Assembly: GCF_036226885.1 (NCBI RefSeq)
Contig: NZ_CP109027.1
Coordinates: 682,001 to 746,000, forward strand
Length of the DNA: 64,000 nucleotides
From: Streptomyces sp. NBC_00663
GTDB lineage: Bacteria; Actinomycetota; Actinomycetes; Streptomycetales; Streptomycetaceae
Direction: 5' to 3'
Shown: positions 8,139-16,853 of the stretch, piece by piece
How the letters are laid out: each line of letters starts with the position of its first letter
Position numbering within the stretch: position 1 is the first letter of the stretch
Program-made: the position numbers and the translations under genes
Notes under the pieces: model-generated
What the model saw: only the letters and a program-made list of their open reading frames with translations
What the model was told of the DNA's origin: nothing
Databases searched by the model: none

Positions 8139-9088
8139 ACGGACTGCGTTCCTTCGTCGCCCGGCGGCTGCTTCTCGGTGCCGTGCAGACCGTGGCCGTG
8201 GTGCTGCTGGTCTTCGCGCTCACCGAGGCGCTGCCGGGCGACGCCGCGGTCGCCCTGGCCGGTGACCAGCCCGACCCGGCCCGGATCGCCGCCATCCGCG
8301 AGGCCATGCGTCTCGACGAGCCCGCGCACGAGCGGCTGGCCGACTGGGCGACAGGGCTGCTCCACGGCGATCTCGGCACCTCGCTGGTCTCCGGCCGCCC
8401 GGTCGGCCAGTACATCGCCGAGGGGTTCGGGCCGACGCTCCTGCTGGCCACGCTCACTCTGGTGCTGCTCATCCCCCTCGGCTTCGGCCTCGGGGTGCTC
8501 GCCGCCCGCCATGAGGGGCGCCTGGCCGACCGGTTGATCAGTTCGGTGACGCTCGCCGTGTACGCGATACCCGAGTTCGCCCTCGGGGTGCTGCTGGTGA
8601 CCGTCCTGGCGCTCCAGTTGGCCTGGCTGCCGCCGACCGCCGTGGGATACGGCACCGATCTGCTCGGCCATCCCGCCGCGCTCGTCCTGCCGGTGCTGGT
8701 GCTGCTGTCACGTCCGGTGTGCTCGCTGTCCCGGCTGGTGCGGGCGGGCATGATCGACGCGCTGGCCTCGCCGTACGTGGCCCAGGCCCGCCGCTACGGC
8801 ATCTCCGGCACCCGCATCCGCTACACCCATGCCCTGCCCAACGCACTCGCCCCCGCCGTACAGCAACTCGCCCGCACCGTCGACTGGTTGCTGTGCGGCG
8901 TCATCGTCGTGGAGGCGCTGTACGTGATCCCGGGACTCGGCACCGTGCTGCTCAACGCCGTCGCCGAACGCGACGTACCGGTGGTCCAGGGGCTCGCCGT
9001 CATGTTCGGCGTACTGACCGTGGCGCTGAATCTCGGCGCGGACCTGGTGGCCCAGCGGCTGGCTCCCCGGGCGGGGGTGGCCGCGTGA
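8135..9088 (+). CDS. ABC transporter permease, DppB/OppB type
   Basis: A 317-residue membrane protein of the binding-protein-dependent inner-membrane component family. It starts with FVARRLLLGAVQTVAVVLLVF, the usual first helix of the DppB group, followed by the long loop containing GDLGTSL. The ATPase-contact (EAA-type) loop is ASPYVAQARRYGISG near residues 210-225, and IPGLGTVLLNAV near the C-terminus is also typical. About six membrane helices are visible. It overlaps the lipoprotein and second permease genes by GTGA at both ends, so the importer is translationally coupled. Confidence 0.88.
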   Translation: MNGLRSFVARRLLLGAVQTVAVVLLVFALTEALPGDAAVALAGDQPDPARIAAIREAMRLDEPAHERLADWATGLLHGDLGTSLVSGRPVGQYIAEGFGPTLLLATLTLVLLIPLGFGLGVLAARHEGRLADRLISSVTLAVYAIPEFALGVLLVTVLALQLAWLPPTAVGYGTDLLGHPAALVLPVLVLLSRPVCSLSRLVRAGMIDALASPYVAQARRYGISGTRIRYTHALPNALAPAVQQLARTVDWLLCGVIVVEALYVIPGLGTVLLNAVAERDVPVVQGLAVMFGVLTVALNLGADLVAQRLAPRAGVAA

Positions 9089-9930
9089 GCAGGTGGCGTA
9101 CGGGGCGCTTCGCGTCCGGGATCGCGGTTATCGCCGTACCCCTGGTGATCGCCCTGCTGGGGCCGGTGTTCGCGGGTGAACCGGGGCCGCGGGCACCGTC
9201 GTTCACCCTCGGCGGGGGTCACTGGCTCGGTACCGACTTCGTGGGCCGGGACGTGTGGCGTCAGGTGCTGCACGGGGGCCGGCCGGTGGTGCTGACCGCG
9301 CTGGCCGCCACGGCGTTGTCGTATCTCGTCGCGCTCCCGGTCGGTCTGCTCGGCGCGCTCACCCAACGGCATTGGCTGGAGGAGCTGTTGATGCGTCCCC
9401 TGGATGTGTTGCTCGCCGTGCCCTCGCTGCTGCTGATCCTGCTGGCGGCGACCGTGTTCGCGCCGGGCGCCGTCGGGCTGGCGTTGCTGGTCGCGCTGGT
9501 CAACGTGCCCGATGCGGCCCGTCTCGTCCGGGCCGCCGCCGCGGAGGCCGCGGCCCGGCCCGCCGTCGAGGCGCTGCGGATGCAGGGCGAGACCTGGTGG
9601 CGGACGGCCGTCGACTATGTCGGCCGGTCCATGCTGCGCACGCTGGCCACCGACGCCGGGACACGGCTGACCGGCGTGCTGTATCTGGTCGCGACGGCGG
9701 CGTTCCTCGGTGTGGGGGTGGCTCCGGACGCCGCCGATTGGGCGGTGATGGTCGACCGCAACCGTACGGGTCTGTTCGTCCAGCCATGGGCCGTCGTCGT
9801 ACCCGCCCTGTTGATCGTCGCCCTGACGACGGGCACCAACCTCCTTTTCGACGCCGCGCTCGGGGGCGACCGGGGCCGTCCGCGGCGCGGCCGGACCCGT
9901 CGCCGGGCAGGAAGTGAAGCACGCGCGTGA
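9085..9930 (+). CDS. ABC transporter permease, DppC/OppC type
   Basis: A 281-residue membrane permease that pairs with the preceding DppB-type subunit. The DppC signature HWLGTDFVGRDVWRQVLHGG follows the first helix and periplasmic segment (about 47-66), and the ATPase-contact loop includes RPAVEALRMQGETW. The C-terminal tail is short and very basic (GDRGRPRRGRTRRRAG). It shares 4-base overlaps with the genes on both sides. It supplies the second half of the membrane channel of the presumed metal-complex importer. Confidence 0.86.
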   Translation: MSRWRTGRFASGIAVIAVPLVIALLGPVFAGEPGPRAPSFTLGGGHWLGTDFVGRDVWRQVLHGGRPVVLTALAATALSYLVALPVGLLGALTQRHWLEELLMRPLDVLLAVPSLLLILLAATVFAPGAVGLALLVALVNVPDAARLVRAAAAEAAARPAVEALRMQGETWWRTAVDYVGRSMLRTLATDAGTRLTGVLYLVATAAFLGVGVAPDAADWAVMVDRNRTGLFVQPWAVVVPALLIVALTTGTNLLFDAALGGDRGRPRRGRTRRRAGSEARA

Positions 9931-11543
9931 AACACACGGACGTTCAAGTGAACGGGGCCGGCGAACCCCTGGCCGAGCTACGGGATCTACGGGTCGAGGT
10001 CGACGGACGGGCGATCGTCGACGGAGTGACGCTCCGGGCCCTGCCCGGCAAGGTCGTCGCCCTGGTCGGCGCGTCCGGCAGCGGCAAGACCACCACGGGG
10101 CTGGCCCTGCTCGGCGAGTTCCCGCGCGGCGCCCACGTCACCGGTGACGTACGCCGGGCGACGGGCACCGGAGCGTTGGGCGGCGGACCTGTGAGTGGCG
10201 GTCCGGTGGGATACGTCCCGCAGCACCCCGCAGCCGTTCTCAACCCCGCCCGTCGGGTCTCCGCGCTCCTCACCGACATCGCCCGCGCACAGGTGAGTCA
10301 TCTGCCGCGCCCACAGCGCCGGGCGGCGGCTCGCGAAAGGGTTCTGCGCGCCCTCGCCGAGGCTCAACTCCCGTGCGCTGAAGTCGTGTTGAAGCGTTAC
10401 CCGCATCAACTCTCGGGTGGCCAGCAGCAGCGCGTCGTCCTCGCGCAGGCTCTGCTGCTGGGTGCCCGGATCGTCGTCGCCGACGAGCCGACCACCGGTC
10501 AGGACGCGCTCACCAAGAGCCGTGTCGTCGAGCAGTTGGCCTCCGTCGCGGCACGCGGCATCGCGGTCGTCCTGCTCAGCCATGACCTGGACGTCGTGCG
10601 CGCCCTCGCCGACGAGGTGATCGTCATGCGGGCGGGACGCGTCGTCGAGTCGGGTCCACCGGAGCGCGTCCTGCTCGCACCACGGCATCCATGGACGCGC
10701 GAACTCCTGAGCGAGCAGCCGGAGTTCAGGGCACCTGAAGGTGCGGGCGGACGGCCCGTTCTGGAGATCCACGGCCTCACCGCCCGCCATCGCGACGCCG
10801 AGGTGCTGCTGATGCCCGAACTCGACCTACGCACGGGCGAATGCCTGGCCGTCATCGGCCGTTCCGGCAGCGGCAAGACCACCCTCGCCCGCTGCCTGGC
10901 CGGGCTCCACCGCGACCACGACGGCGAGATCCTCCTGGAGGGCACCCCCTTGCCGCGCAGCCTGCGTGTTCGCAGCCGCGCGCAACTGGCGGCCGTGCAG
11001 TACGTCTTCCAGGACCCGCGTGCGGCCTTCGACGAACACCGTCCGGTCCTGCACCAGGTCGCCCGCACCGCGGTCCGGCTGCGCGGCTGCGACCCCGCCG
11101 CCGCGGAACAGGAGGCCCTGACCACGCTGGCCGGGCTCGGTCTGGGCGAGGATCTCATCCGTCGGCGCCCCGGGCTGCTCTCCGGCGGCGAACTCCAGCG
11201 GGCCGCCCTCGCCCGCGCCCTGCTGGCCCGCCCCCGCGTACTGGTCTGCGACGAGATCACCTCCGGCCTCGACGGCGTCACCCGCCGCGGCATCCTCGAC
11301 CTCCTCACCGCCCTGCTGCACGACCGCGACGACCTGTCCCTCGTCCTGATCACCCACGACCTCGACACCGCCGCCCTGGCCCACCGCATCGCCGTCCTGG
11401 ACGCCGGCGAACTCGTCGAACAGGGCCCGGCCCGTCGCGTTCTCACCGCGCCGCGCCATCCGTTCACCAGGTCGCTCATGGAGACGTCGAGGCGACTGCC
11501 GACGCCTGCCCGTGAGGCCGGCCAGGAGTCGCCGACCGTCTAG
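9927..11543 (+). CDS. fused double ABC ATPase (DppD-DppF type)
   Basis: A 538-residue protein with two complete nucleotide-binding domains. The first has Walker A GASGSGKTTTG near 47, signature LSGGQQQR, Walker B VVADEPTTG and switch histidine LLSHD. The second has Walker A GRSGSGKTTLA near 310, signature LSGGELQR, Walker B VLVCDEITSG and LITHD. Opp/Nik systems usually encode DppD and DppF separately, so this is a natural fusion that powers the importer alone. It is the last gene of the operon; the next gene begins 65 bases later and looks unrelated. Confidence 0.9.
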   Translation: MKHTDVQVNGAGEPLAELRDLRVEVDGRAIVDGVTLRALPGKVVALVGASGSGKTTTGLALLGEFPRGAHVTGDVRRATGTGALGGGPVSGGPVGYVPQHPAAVLNPARRVSALLTDIARAQVSHLPRPQRRAAARERVLRALAEAQLPCAEVVLKRYPHQLSGGQQQRVVLAQALLLGARIVVADEPTTGQDALTKSRVVEQLASVAARGIAVVLLSHDLDVVRALADEVIVMRAGRVVESGPPERVLLAPRHPWTRELLSEQPEFRAPEGAGGRPVLEIHGLTARHRDAEVLLMPELDLRTGECLAVIGRSGSGKTTLARCLAGLHRDHDGEILLEGTPLPRSLRVRSRAQLAAVQYVFQDPRAAFDEHRPVLHQVARTAVRLRGCDPAAAEQEALTTLAGLGLGEDLIRRRPGLLSGGELQRAALARALLARPRVLVCDEITSGLDGVTRRGILDLLTALLHDRDDLSLVLITHDLDTAALAHRIAVLDAGELVEQGPARRVLTAPRHPFTRSLMETSRRLPTPAREAGQESPTV

Positions 11544-11608
11544 GACAGGAACCGACCTATACGGGGCCTAGCGTCGGTCTCCGAGCCGCTCCCGGCGAAA
11601 GGACCGCA

Positions 11609-12142
11609 ATGCCCCAGCAGAAGACCGCCGCCCCCAAGGGCTACACCAGCGTCGCCCCCTGGGTCGTCACCGACGACACGGGTGCCTTTCTCGACTTCGT
11701 CGCCCAGGCGTTCGAAGGTGAGGAGCTCGCACGGGTGGTGACCGAGGACGGGCTGGTCGGGCATGGTGAGATCCGGGTCGGCGACACGGTCGTCCTGGCC
11801 TTCGACCGCCGCGCGGACTGGCCGGTCATGCCGAGCCTGCTGCGCGTGTTCGTCACCGACGCCGACGAGGCGTTCTCCCGGGCCCTGGCGGCGGGCGCTC
11901 AGGTGGTCACCGCGCTGACGAACGACGCCTTCGGGCAGCGGGGCGGTCGTGTCAGGGACCCGTTCGGCACCATCTGGTGGGTGGTCAGCCGTGTGGAGGA
12001 CGTCCCCGAGGCCGAGATGTGGGCGCGGTTGCAGGAGCCCACGTACGCCAAGGCGATGCGCGTGGCCCAGGAGACCCTGGACGCCGAGCTCAGCGGGCGC
12101 CGCGAGGGTCGCAGCAGCGCCCCCGTCAGGCGGCCCGACTGA
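11609..12142 (+). CDS. VOC (glyoxalase/PhnB-like) family protein
   Basis: A 177-residue protein with one vicinal-oxygen-chelate-like domain of the PhnB/bleomycin-resistance sort. It begins YTSVAPWVVTDDTGAFLDFV, has the central strand GHGEIRVGDTVVLAF, and closes with GGRVRDPFGTIWWVVSRVED, a typical VOC C-terminal pattern. Such proteins form dimers that hold a metal or small ligand; the reaction here is unknown. A polar tail rich in R and S follows residue 160. It starts behind GAAAGGA and is probably monocistronic. Confidence 0.75.
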   Translation: MPQQKTAAPKGYTSVAPWVVTDDTGAFLDFVAQAFEGEELARVVTEDGLVGHGEIRVGDTVVLAFDRRADWPVMPSLLRVFVTDADEAFSRALAAGAQVVTALTNDAFGQRGGRVRDPFGTIWWVVSRVEDVPEAEMWARLQEPTYAKAMRVAQETLDAELSGRREGRSSAPVRRPD

Positions 12143-12169
12143 GCCGTCCCGGCCTCGACCGCACAGGGT

Positions 12170-13450
12170 CTATGACGCGGGGTCGACCGGGGGCAGTACC
12201 GACCGGACCTCCTCCAGGAATCTCGGATAGTCCTCGCCGTAGGTGACCACGCCCGCGAACACCGCGTCGAGCGCGGCCCGGAGCGGGTCCGCCTCCCCTG
12301 CTCCGATCAGCGCGGGGAGCGCCATGTGCGGCTGGGAGATCCGCCGGGACGCTTCCGGGGCGCCGAACGTGACCGCCATGGTCGCCGATCCGGCTGTGGG
12401 CCGACGCGTGGCGGCCTGTTCCACGACGGCGGTCGCGGGGCCGACCACCGCCTGCTCCGACCAGGTCTGCACCCCCGGTTGCCGCGTCGGCGGCTGGAAA
12501 GGGGGTCGCTCGGGCGGGACCGCCTCGCCCACCGTCCCGTCCGGGGCGTGCGGGTCGTCGGCCAGGGTCCGCCACATGCGGTCCCAGTCGTCGAAGGGCG
12601 GTGGCAGCGGGCGCCCTTCCGCCAGCTCGGCCAGAGCGTCGGTCACCCAGCCGAGGGCGGTGAGGCCGGACTGCTCGCACGCCCGCCGAGCCGCCAACAC
12701 GGCCACCGCGCACTGGACTTCAGGACCGGCGGCGTCGATCGCATGGACCAGGGACGGATCGAAGCGCACCAGACCCGAGACATTGCCCCGGACCGCGCGC
12801 AGCGCCTCGCTGGGCAACTGCCCACCCCACTCCCAGCGTTCCAGGGCCAGCCGCTGCTCCCGCTCGGCCTGCTCCTTCTCCAGCCGTTCGCGGCGTTCGG
12901 CCTCGGCCCGCTCGGCGGGGGTGGGCGGCGGCGGTTGCTCACGGGCGAAGCCGTGCCAGTAGGCGGCGATCTGCGACGTCTGCTTGAGGATGCGGTCGGC
13001 CTCCGGCGGGGCGGGCCAGAACTGAAGCAGATAGGAGTCCAGTGGCGGCTCGGAGTCCAGCCGGGTGTCCTTCCTGTTCGCCTCGTCCATGCCCCTGGCG
13101 CAGTAGCGCACCCGGTAGTCGGTCTCCTCCAGGTCCAGCTCCCACATGTCTTCGCCCGCCCACTGCACCAGTTGGCTCTCCGCCGAGGCCGGGCGGAAGG
13201 ACACCTCCACCACGTCCTCCCACCGTGGGTCCAGCGGCGGCGGCTCCTCGTGGACCTCCACGGTGAAGCCGACGTCACCCGTGTGCAGCCCGGTCGTCAG
13301 CCACAGCGACCCCGGGATCGCGGCGCCGCACAGTCCGGCGCTCTGTCCGGCGAACCCCTCGCCGAGATCCGGGCCGAAGGTGTCCGGGTCGCTCTCGACA
13401 TAGATCTGACCGTAGTGAACGAACACTTCGCCCTCGACCGGCCTGCGCAT
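12170..13450 (-). CDS. hypothetical protein with central charged coiled coil
   Basis: A 426-residue cytoplasmic protein that I do not recognise. The N-terminal part (about 1-145) has a beta-rich look, starting EGEVFVHYGQIYVESD, with GLHTGDVGFTVEVHEE and a WDLDLEETDYRVRYCA-like pattern. A helical, Arg/Glu-rich segment (about 165-195, ERAEAERRERLEKEQAERE) is a likely coiled coil. The C-terminal half contains an armadillo-like helical stretch around 205-270 and a Pro-rich linker. ATG 13450 was chosen because GGGGAGG lies five bases upstream. No signal peptide or membrane segment is visible, and function is unknown. Confidence 0.7.
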   Translation of the reverse strand: MRRPVEGEVFVHYGQIYVESDPDTFGPDLGEGFAGQSAGLCGAAIPGSLWLTTGLHTGDVGFTVEVHEEPPPLDPRWEDVVEVSFRPASAESQLVQWAGEDMWELDLEETDYRVRYCARGMDEANRKDTRLDSEPPLDSYLLQFWPAPPEADRILKQTSQIAAYWHGFAREQPPPPTPAERAEAERRERLEKEQAEREQRLALERWEWGGQLPSEALRAVRGNVSGLVRFDPSLVHAIDAAGPEVQCAVAVLAARRACEQSGLTALGWVTDALAELAEGRPLPPPFDDWDRMWRTLADDPHAPDGTVGEAVPPERPPFQPPTRQPGVQTWSEQAVVGPATAVVEQAATRRPTAGSATMAVTFGAPEASRRISQPHMALPALIGAGEADPLRAALDAVFAGVVTYGEDYPRFLEEVRSVLPPVDPAS

Positions 13451-13511
13451 CGCTGCCTCCCCGCGTGGTGTGCCCACCACCCTAGTGACGGGCACTGACA
13501 GTGCCGTCGGC

Positions 13512-14972
13512 TCAACGCGACTCGGCCCTGGTCAGCCGGTTGTGGAGGTGGACGAGCAGCGGGCGCGTCCGGGCGGCGACGTCCAGGCCCAGGCGGACGC
13601 TCCAGTAGCGGCCGTGGTCACTGGTCTGCGCCACGAGGATTTCGCGCTGCCCGGAACCGGCGTTCGGGGAGCCGTGCGCCATGTGCGACCAGGCTTCCCG
13701 GATCTGGGCCTCCAGAAAGGCCCGGTCGCCCGACGCGTCGGTGAGCAGCACGAAACGATGGACGGGTACCCGGTCGATGACCCGCTGGAGTTCGAACCGG
13801 GTGCCCTCGTTCTCCCGCCGGTAGCCGGACAGATCGATGACCACCAGGTCCACGTGGGCCAGCAGCGTGTCCACCGCCGACTTCCAGAAGCCGCCGTGAC
13901 ACAGCAGCGCACGTACCGGATAACTGCCGTACGCGTCCTTGACCAGGACCGCGCCCCGGGCGGCACCCACGAGCCGGTGGCGGCCGCGGGCCAGTGGGTG
14001 GACGGGCTGGTGGTAGAGCTCCTCGGACATCCGGGCCCGGGTGTTGATGAACATCTTGCCGGTCCCCAGCCGATGCGCCTCCCGCAGCTCCGCGGGGGAC
14101 ACCGAGGCGGCGCTGCGGATCAGATGGACGTACCCGAACTCGCGCCAGGCGCCGCGCATGAAGTCACGGACGCGCGGTTCGTTGTCGAAGAGGCGGAGAT
14201 AGGCGATCCGCCAGGGCCGCCGGTCGATCACGTTCTTCTCCCGGGTGACCTGACGCAGTTCCGCGTAACGGCCTGTCATCGGCGGCTGGAACCTGACGTC
14301 CAGGGAGGGGATGGCGGAGGCTCGGCGGGGTGACACCGACGCCGGGTGGGAGAGGGTGAGTCCGACGAGGTTCGGGTCCTCCGAGAGCCGCTCGACCGTG
14401 CGGGAGCTGTACCAGCGGCGGAGCTGGGCGACGGCGGGCACCAGACAGGCCGCGGCGAACAGCCCCAGGAACACGCCCGTGTAGAGCTTTCCGAGTCGAC
14501 TGTCGTCCTCCTGCGTCGGCGCCTCGCCCAGCAGGACGAGCACACCGTAGAGGGCCAGCGCGGCGAGGATCACGGCGGCCCAGGAGCCCAGGAAGACACC
14601 CACCGTCCAGTAACCGGCCCGCACGCTCAGCCGTCCCGAGCGGCGCACCGAGTCGTGTCTGGCCTCCGGCGGTACCAGCGCCGCCAGTTCGGGGTCCCGG
14701 GCCCAGCGCTCGTATCTGCGCGCGGTGCGCCACTGGCCGAAGGCGACCGCCGTCCCGGCGAGGAAGCCCAGCCCCACCAGTCCCAGAACCGCCGTCACGG
14801 TCGTGAAGAACCGGTCGGGCACGTCCAACTCCACGTACGGCCACCCGTCCGGCCAGTCACCGAGCCCATAGGCCCGTACGACCCACGCCAGCACACCGGC
14901 GACCAGGGTCACGCGCACCCGCCCGAAGACGTCTCCGCGCAGCTCCTCGGGGTCCTTCCGCACTCTGCGCAT
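13512..14972 (-). CDS. membrane protein with C-terminal alpha/beta cytosolic domain
   Basis: A 486-residue protein of unknown function. Four hydrophobic segments sit near residues 20-36, 54-76, 118-145 and 163-185. A soluble part of about 300 residues follows. In it, DLVVIDLSGYRRENEGTRFE, then HRFVLLTDASGDRAFLE, looks like alternating strands and helices of a Rossmann- or TIR-like fold, preceded by a LCHGGFWKSAVDTLL segment. No catalytic glutamate motif is convincing, so I do not call TIR. The gene stands alone between a hypothetical gene and the TrpF-family gene. Confidence 0.65.
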   Translation of the reverse strand: MRRVRKDPEELRGDVFGRVRVTLVAGVLAWVVRAYGLGDWPDGWPYVELDVPDRFFTTVTAVLGLVGLGFLAGTAVAFGQWRTARRYERWARDPELAALVPPEARHDSVRRSGRLSVRAGYWTVGVFLGSWAAVILAALALYGVLVLLGEAPTQEDDSRLGKLYTGVFLGLFAAACLVPAVAQLRRWYSSRTVERLSEDPNLVGLTLSHPASVSPRRASAIPSLDVRFQPPMTGRYAELRQVTREKNVIDRRPWRIAYLRLFDNEPRVRDFMRGAWREFGYVHLIRSAASVSPAELREAHRLGTGKMFINTRARMSEELYHQPVHPLARGRHRLVGAARGAVLVKDAYGSYPVRALLCHGGFWKSAVDTLLAHVDLVVIDLSGYRRENEGTRFELQRVIDRVPVHRFVLLTDASGDRAFLEAQIREAWSHMAHGSPNAGSGQREILVAQTSDHGRYWSVRLGLDVAARTRPLLVHLHNRLTRAESR

Positions 14973-15160
14973 GAGCCCCTCCCGTGTGTCGCGGCGAGTG
15001 TAAGTCCGCGGCTCGGGGGACGAAAACGTTCCGTCGGACTGTCACACGTAAGGACGTCTCAGCAGCTATCCCGCGCCGGTCCGCCGGGGTGCGGGAACCA
15101 CCGGGTCGGCCTGCGCATACGGTGAGCACAGCTTCGTGACATGTGCGAGAAGGAGACGGA

Positions 15161-15727
15161 ATGAGCGGGCGGCCGACGGGGTCCGGCGGGTTCGTGAAGG
15201 TGTGCGGACTCACCCAGGAACAGCAGATCGACTGGGCCATCGAGCTGGGGTACGACGCCATCGGGATCGTGGTGACACCCAAGAGCAAGCGCTACTGCCC
15301 GCCGGAACGGGCGGTGGAACTCGCCGCCCACGCCCGAGGACGGATTCCGTCGTTCGCGGTGGCCCTGGCCCACGCCGAGACGGCCGCCGTCGCCGAGCAC
15401 TTCGACACGATCCAGGTCTACGAGATGGTCGACATCCCGAACCTCGCCCTCGCGTCCGGCACCCCGCCCGAGCGTCCGGAGGCCCTCCAGTACTTCTTCT
15501 ACGACGCCAGCACGGGCAGCGGCGTCTTCGCGGACATCCCCGAGTGGGTCAGGGACGTTCCCGGCCGGGTCGTGATCGCGGGCGGCCTCGACGAGCGCAA
15601 TGTGGCGGGCGTGATCGAGGCGTTCGCCCCGTACGGGGTGGACGTCTCCAGCAGCGTCGAGACCGCGCCGGGCATCAAGAGCCGGGAGAAGATGGCCGCC
15701 TTCATCGCAGCGGCCCGCTCGCACTGA
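15161..15727 (+). CDS. trpF: phosphoribosylanthranilate isomerase family protein
   Basis: A 188-residue TIM-barrel protein of the TrpF family, which carries out the Amadori rearrangement of phosphoribosylanthranilate in tryptophan synthesis. It begins FVKVCGLT with the catalytic cysteine. GGLDERNV supplies the catalytic aspartate, and GVDVSSSVETAPGIKSREK is the phosphate-binding end motif. Two positions differ from the usual GVDVSSGVE.SPGVKD pattern. ATG 15161 is supported by AAGGAGA upstream. No other trp genes are adjacent. Streptomyces normally use the bifunctional PriA for this step, so this may be a paralogue with a special role. Confidence 0.72.
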   Translation: MSGRPTGSGGFVKVCGLTQEQQIDWAIELGYDAIGIVVTPKSKRYCPPERAVELAAHARGRIPSFAVALAHAETAAVAEHFDTIQVYEMVDIPNLALASGTPPERPEALQYFFYDASTGSGVFADIPEWVRDVPGRVVIAGGLDERNVAGVIEAFAPYGVDVSSSVETAPGIKSREKMAAFIAAARSH

Positions 15728-15743
15728 CCCCGCGCGGGACGGC

Positions 15744-16823
15744 TCAGCCCGCCCGTCCCAGCAGGTCGAGCAGGGGCCCCGCGGGCAGCGGGTGACGCGT
15801 CCGCCCGTGCGGACCCGTGATCGTGGTGGCCGTCAGCAGGGAGTTGAGGACGGCCTCCTCCACGGCGTCGAGCACGGCGACGAACAGGGGGTCGAGCCGG
15901 TCGTCCGGCAGTACGGCCGGACCGGCGGCCTCGCCCAGGGGACGGGTGGCGAAGGCGAGGCCGTAGTCCCCGCTGCCGTGGCCGTACCCGGCGCCGACCC
16001 GGGCCAGCGCGTAGACCGCGCGGCGGGCCACCCGGGTCAGCTGGCGGGCGTCGAGCGGTGCGTCCGTGGCGGCCACGACCATGCAGGAACCACGGTTGGG
16101 GCCGGCGTCCGGGTCGGGCAGACCCACGTCGACGGGTGTGACCGTACGGCCCGAAATCCTGAGCGTGCCACCGAAGTTGGCCTGCACCAGCACTCCCAGC
16201 GTCACCTCCCGGCCGGCCAGTACCGGCCGCCGTGACGAGGTGCCGACACCGGCCTTGAAGCCGAGCGCGGCCGTCCCCGTCCCCGCCCCCACACATCCCT
16301 CGGCCACCGGCCCGCCGGACGCGCCCGCCAGTGCGGCCCGGACGTGTTCCTCGCGGACCGGGCGGGAGCGGATGTCGGACAGCAGCCCGTCGTTGCACTC
16401 CCCCACCACCGGGTTCACGCTCCGCACGCCCTCGTTCCCTGGCCGGTCCAGTGTCCAGCCGACCAGGGCGTCGGCGACCCGGAACGCGGAGAGCGTCGAC
16501 GTGAGCAGCACCGGCGTCTCCAGGGCGCCGAGTTCGGCCACCTGTGTACTGCCGAGCAGCTTGCCGTAGCCGTTGCCCACGAACACTCCAGCGGGCAACG
16601 GTCGGGCCGGGCTCACCCCCTCGGGCACGATCGCGGTGACTCCGCTGTGCACCCGCGGCGGGTCGATCAGCGTGGTGTGTCCCACCCGGATGCCGGGCAC
16701 GTCGGTGAGCGCGTTGTGCGCTCCCGTGGGCAGATCACCGACGCCCAGGCCGATGTCCCGGGCCCTGGGGGCGGTGGGAGAGGAGGACGGATCCGGGGCG
16801 GGTGCGCTCATGAGGGGCACCAT
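15744..16823 (-). CDS. P1 family peptidase (DmpA/BapA-like aminopeptidase)
   Basis: A 359-residue Ntn-fold hydrolase of the P1/S58 family. These enzymes cleave themselves before the nucleophilic serine and then act as aminopeptidases or beta-peptidyl amidases. The self-cleavage site is in NRGSCMVVAATDAPL, with S246 as nucleophile. NALTDVPGIRVGHTT near the N-terminus and VGECNDGLLSD, AEGCVGAGTGTAALGFKAG and GVLVQANFGG are all family landmarks. There is no signal peptide. The start is uncertain: ATG 16823 gives the longest form, but ATG 16811 (MSAPAP) is equally plausible, as neither has a clear ribosome site. The end overlaps a weak inverted repeat after trpF. Confidence 0.85.
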   Translation of the reverse strand: MVPLMSAPAPDPSSSPTAPRARDIGLGVGDLPTGAHNALTDVPGIRVGHTTLIDPPRVHSGVTAIVPEGVSPARPLPAGVFVGNGYGKLLGSTQVAELGALETPVLLTSTLSAFRVADALVGWTLDRPGNEGVRSVNPVVGECNDGLLSDIRSRPVREEHVRAALAGASGGPVAEGCVGAGTGTAALGFKAGVGTSSRRPVLAGREVTLGVLVQANFGGTLRISGRTVTPVDVGLPDPDAGPNRGSCMVVAATDAPLDARQLTRVARRAVYALARVGAGYGHGSGDYGLAFATRPLGEAAGPAVLPDDRLDPLFVAVLDAVEEAVLNSLLTATTITGPHGRTRHPLPAGPLLDLLGRAG

Positions 16824-16853
16824 ACGTCCGGGTCGTCGTCGCCTCCGCCGGGT

